A DNA stretch of 7,856 nucleotides from Christensenellaceae bacterium (GTDB lineage Bacteria > Bacillota > Clostridia > Christensenellales > Borkfalkiaceae): positions 1 to 7,856 of the forward strand of contig JAEDMA010000060.1 of the NCBI GenBank assembly GCA_016295005.1, read 5' to 3'. The notes beneath the pieces are model-generated. The model was not told the origin of the DNA and searched no databases. It saw only the letters and a list, made by a program, of their open reading frames with translations. Positions 5,753 to 7,856 of this stretch are shown in pieces. Each line of letters starts with the position of its first letter. Position 1 is the first letter of the stretch. The translations under genes and the position numbers were made by a program.

Positions 5753-6811
5753 TTATTTGCATTCAATAACGCAAAGATCTTTACTGTCAGTAAAAAGCCT
5801 TACGAGTTTGCCGTCTTTAAGCATAACGGTATCTTCTATTCTTATACCGAATCTGCCGTCGAAATAAACGCCGGGTTCAATCGTGAACGCCATGCCGTTT
5901 TTAAGCATATCCCTTTTCTTAAAGGAAAGCGCGGGGAATTCGTGAATTTCAAGTCCTAACCCGTGACCTAAAGAATGGGTAAAATATTTATCGATGTTTT
6001 CTTCTTTCAAAACGTTTCTCGCGATATTGTCCGCGTCGTCGGTATAAAAGCCGTCGGTAATCGTTTCTTCGGCGGTGTCGTTGGCGCGTTTAACTGCGTT
6101 ATAGCACCTTACGAATTCGGGGTCGGGATTATTCCCGAAATAAACCGTTCTCGTATAATCCGAAGCGTAACCTTTATAGAAGCACCCCGTATCGACTAAA
6201 ACGACCGACTCTTTTTTAAGTACCGTGTCGCCCGTTTCGTGGTGCGGAACTGCGGAACCGTCGCCGAAAGCGACTATGGTGTCGAAACTTTCGCCTTCCG
6301 CCCCGAAAGAAATATATAATTCCCTGATTCTATCGGCGAATTGTTTTTCAGTCATGCCTTCTTTGAGTTCTTTAACGGCGATATGGAAAGATTTTTCCGT
6401 TATTTCGCACGCTTTTTTCATCAAAGCGATTTCTTCGTCCGATTTTACCGAACGAAGTTTTTTAATCATAGCGGAAGCGTCGTAAAATTCCGTTCCGAAA
6501 GATTTATATCCTTCGAATTCGGTAAGAGTGGTATGGTCGTAATCGAGACCGATTTTTTTGATACCGTTTTCTCTCAAAACGGCGTCGATACTTTTCAATC
6601 CGTCGTAAAGCACGGGAACGACTTCGCTTCCGGAAAGTTTTTCTTTCAGCGCGAAAAAGTATCTTGCGTCGGCGAAATAATAAGTTTTATCCGAAACTAA
6701 AAGGAATCCCTCTGCCATATCGATACCCGAAAAGTATCTTCTGTAAAGTTTGTCGGTTAAAAGCAGAGCCGCGCCGTCTTTTCTAAGTTGTTCTATCAAA
6801 TCCTTATTCAC
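5753..6811 (-). CDS. Xaa-Pro aminopeptidase/dipeptidase (M24B)
   Basis: This cytoplasmic metallopeptidase would release N-terminal residues preceding proline or split Xaa-Pro dipeptides. It has 352 residues, with a creatinase-type N-terminal domain (about 1-120) followed by the pita-bread catalytic domain. All five metal ligands are visible: Asp207 and Asp218 (VDTG, SDYTRT), His283 in HSLGHGLGLEIHE, Glu312 in TIEPG and Glu326 in RIEDT. His190 in AVPHHE matches the substrate-site His. The start is GTG, supported by AGAGG 6 bases upstream; no ATG with better support exists nearby. A strong promoter lies just ahead, making this the first gene of the operon. Pairing with efp is common in Bacillota. 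Aminopeptidase versus dipeptidase activity cannot be decided from sequence. Confidence 0.94.
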   Translation of the reverse strand: MNKDLIEQLRKDGAALLLTDKLYRRYFSGIDMAEGFLLVSDKTYYFADARYFFALKEKLSGSEVVPVLYDGLKSIDAVLRENGIKKIGLDYDHTTLTEFEGYKSFGTEFYDASAMIKKLRSVKSDEEIALMKKACEITEKSFHIAVKELKEGMTEKQFADRIRELYISFGAEGESFDTIVAFGDGSAVPHHETGDTVLKKESVVLVDTGCFYKGYASDYTRTVYFGNNPDPEFVRCYNAVKRANDTAEETITDGFYTDDADNIARNVLKEENIDKYFTHSLGHGLGLEIHEFPALSFKKRDMLKNGMAFTIEPGVYFDGRFGIRIEDTVMLKDGKLVRLFTDSKDLCVIECK

Positions 6812-6828
6812 TTTAAGCCTCTTGTTTT

Positions 6829-6857
6829 ATTTTATCAAATTCCGGCGTTTAAGTCAA
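6829..6857 (-). promoter_or_regulatory. Sigma-A-type promoter of the Xaa-Pro peptidase-efp operon
   Basis: On the minus strand, TTGACT (6852-6857) and TAAAAT (6829-6834) each match five of six consensus bases and are separated by an ideal 17-base spacer. Transcription should start near 6820-6823, leaving only about 10-12 bases before the GTG start codon at 6811, so the ribosome binding site sits at the very 5' end of the mRNA. An 8-base palindrome TCAATTGA (6854-6861) overlaps the -35 box and could be an operator, but that is speculative. Confidence 0.85.
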
Positions 6858-6926
6858 TTGATTTTTTTGTTGATTTACAACGGGTTTTGTCCGCCCGAAG
6901 AGAACTTATCGCAAACCGCCGTATTT

Positions 6927-7778
6927 TTAAGACGTAAGCGAACGATAAATTTTTTGCATGGCGACGGAATCTGAGTCCTGCGTGCCTGCCGATTCACAAA
7001 CGATAATCGGTTCGAGTTTAAGTTTTATAAGCGCTTCGGCAAGCGGAAGAAATTCGGGTCCGTAGAATTTATCTTCGAAAGTAAGGTGCCTTACTTCCCC
7101 TTTGGATGTAAACTCTATTTTGGAAAAATGAACGTGGAAGTGTTTCATTTTTTCATAACCGAGTTCGTTAATCATATATTCTAATCTCGAAAGATAGTCG
7201 TTTTCCGTTTTAAGACTGCCGCATTCTCTCGCGTTGACGTGGCCGAAGTCCACCGTCGGAATAAAAAAGTCGGCTGTCTTACACATTTCGGTTATCTCTT
7301 CGATAGTGCCTATCTGCGCCGATTTACCCATTGTTTCGGGGCAGAACAAAATATCCGTAAGACCTTCTTCTTCGACGCGTTCCTTTAATCTTTTTATGCG
7401 CCGTAAAGTCAACGCTACGGCTTTTTCTCTCGACTGCTTGCCCTGACTTGCGGGGTGAAAAACGACTCTGTTTCCCCCCATAAGCCTTACCTTTTTGGCG
7501 GAATTTAAAATATAACCGAAAGATTTATCGGCGTTTTCTTCTTCGGGGTTTGCAAGGTTGACGTAGTACGGCGCGTGAACGCTTATGCCCACGCCGTTTT
7601 CGGCAAAAATTTTACCGAGCGAAACGGCTTTTTCGTCGCTCATATTAACGCCCCTGCCGAAAGAATATTCGAACCAGTCTAACCCGAGGCTTTTAACCCA
7701 CGCGGCCGAATCTTCCGTTTTGGAATGACCTGCCGCGGCAAACGCAGCCGAATTACCGCTCGGACCGAATTTAATCAT
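6927..7778 (-). CDS. Endonuclease IV-like TIM-barrel protein (AP endonuclease family 2)
   Basis: This 283-residue protein has the xylose-isomerase-like TIM barrel of deoxyribonuclease IV, which cuts DNA at abasic sites with a trinuclear zinc centre. Metal-site candidates in order are His68 (SVHAPYYVNL), His108 (VVFHPAS), Glu148 (CPETMG), Asp177 and His180 (TVDFGH), His215 (HFHVHF), His231 (EVRHL) and Glu262 (CESAG). The E. coli Asp-x-His pair of the third zinc site is replaced by Glu228-x-x-His231, and the surrounding sequence differs clearly, so it belongs to a divergent branch whose DNA repair activity is likely but unproven. Another sugar-related TIM-barrel enzyme is the alternative. The ATG has AAGGAG at 7-base spacing. 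No convincing terminator follows it, so some read-through into the next operon is possible. Confidence 0.85.
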   Translation of the reverse strand: MIKFGPSGNSAAFAAAGHSKTEDSAAWVKSLGLDWFEYSFGRGVNMSDEKAVSLGKIFAENGVGISVHAPYYVNLANPEEENADKSFGYILNSAKKVRLMGGNRVVFHPASQGKQSREKAVALTLRRIKRLKERVEEEGLTDILFCPETMGKSAQIGTIEEITEMCKTADFFIPTVDFGHVNARECGSLKTENDYLSRLEYMINELGYEKMKHFHVHFSKIEFTSKGEVRHLTFEDKFYGPEFLPLAEALIKLKLEPIIVCESAGTQDSDSVAMQKIYRSLTS

Positions 7779-7856
7779 ACGTTTTCTCCTTGTTTAAGAT
7801 AATAATACCGAAAGTTTTGTCTGAAAGCGCGCGAAGCGCATTTTCAAGCAAAACTG
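7771..7856 (-). CDS. 3' end of an unidentified gene (partial)
   Basis: Reading from the right edge, one minus-strand frame is open to TAA at 7771-7773 and encodes a protein-like tail containing LLENALRALSDKTFGIIIL, a helix followed by a hydrophobic strand. It would overlap the next start codon by 8 bases, with that gene's ribosome binding site inside it. A second frame is also open, ending at 7794-7796, but gives an atypical composition (CLKMRFARFQTK). I do not recognise the protein, and coding itself is inferred from under 30 codons. Confidence 0.45.
   Translation of the reverse strand, partial: VLLENALRALSDKTFGIIILNKEKTYD

Noticed and set aside
6341..6700. 119-codon plus-strand frame, very rich in Phe
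   Set aside because: It is antisense to the Xaa-Pro peptidase; the Phe-rich composition mirrors Lys/Glu codons on the true strand.
6858..6882. Repeated TTGATTT and GTTG-ATTTA-CAAC upstream of the promoter
   Set aside because: The repeats are short and AT-rich, so they are expected by chance in such DNA; no known operator matches.
6887..6903. CGGG/CCCG repeat after the endonuclease IV-like gene as a terminator
   Set aside because: The stem is only 4 base pairs with a 9-base loop and no U-tract follows on the minus strand.
7823..7845. GCGC-rich hairpin near the right edge as a regulatory RNA or terminator
   Set aside because: The stem is interrupted, no U-tract follows, and the bases fit well as the coding end of an upstream gene.
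1..7856. CRISPR array, tRNA, rRNA or riboswitch
   Set aside because: No regularly spaced repeats, no tRNA-like cloverleaf and no leader long enough for a riboswitch were seen; the longest gap between genes is about 115 bases.

Overview
The window is a compact, single-direction bacterial locus. Every gene reads on the minus strand, so transcription runs from high to low coordinates. AGGAG-type ribosome binding sites, ATG/GTG/TTG starts, very short gaps, moderately AT-rich DNA, a Bacillus-type EF-P loop and a clostridia-like PurA variant point to a Gram-positive Bacillota relative, probably an uncultured member of class Clostridia. TGA is used as a stop, so the genetic code is the standard bacterial one. 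The assignment below class is a guess.

In transcription order: (1) a probable 3' end of an unidentified gene at the right edge; (2) an endonuclease IV-like TIM-barrel protein (7778-6927); (3) a 115-base gap with a near-consensus sigma-A promoter about 18 bases from the next start codon; (4) an M24 Xaa-Pro peptidase (6811-5753); (5) elongation factor P (5717-5157); (6) an intergenic hairpin, then an FabG-like short-chain dehydrogenase with a TTG start (5089-4352); (7) a CPBP-family intramembrane protease overlapping it by 4 bases (4355-3435); (8) purA (3407-2136); (9) malQ, overlapping purA by one base (2136-643); (10) a small S24/S26-type serine peptidase-like protein with no membrane anchor (573-112); (11) a strong intrinsic terminator (62-85). 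Genes 4 to 10 look like one roughly 6.8 kb operon.

The left 54 bases have a different character. They start with a GGCTCTGTCACAAC end directly behind the terminator T-tract and contain a promoter with a perfect -10 box reading out of the window. This resembles the end of an insertion sequence, but no transposase is visible here.

The most interesting link is between EF-P and the SDR. This EF-P has the PGKGAAF loop with Lys32, the type modified with 5-aminopentanol in Bacillus subtilis. The final reduction there is done by YmfI, an SDR annotated as a FabG. Here an FabG-like SDR follows efp directly, and a proline peptidase precedes it, suggesting a physical EF-P modification cassette. The rest (purine synthesis, alpha-glucan metabolism, proteolysis) appears to be housekeeping.
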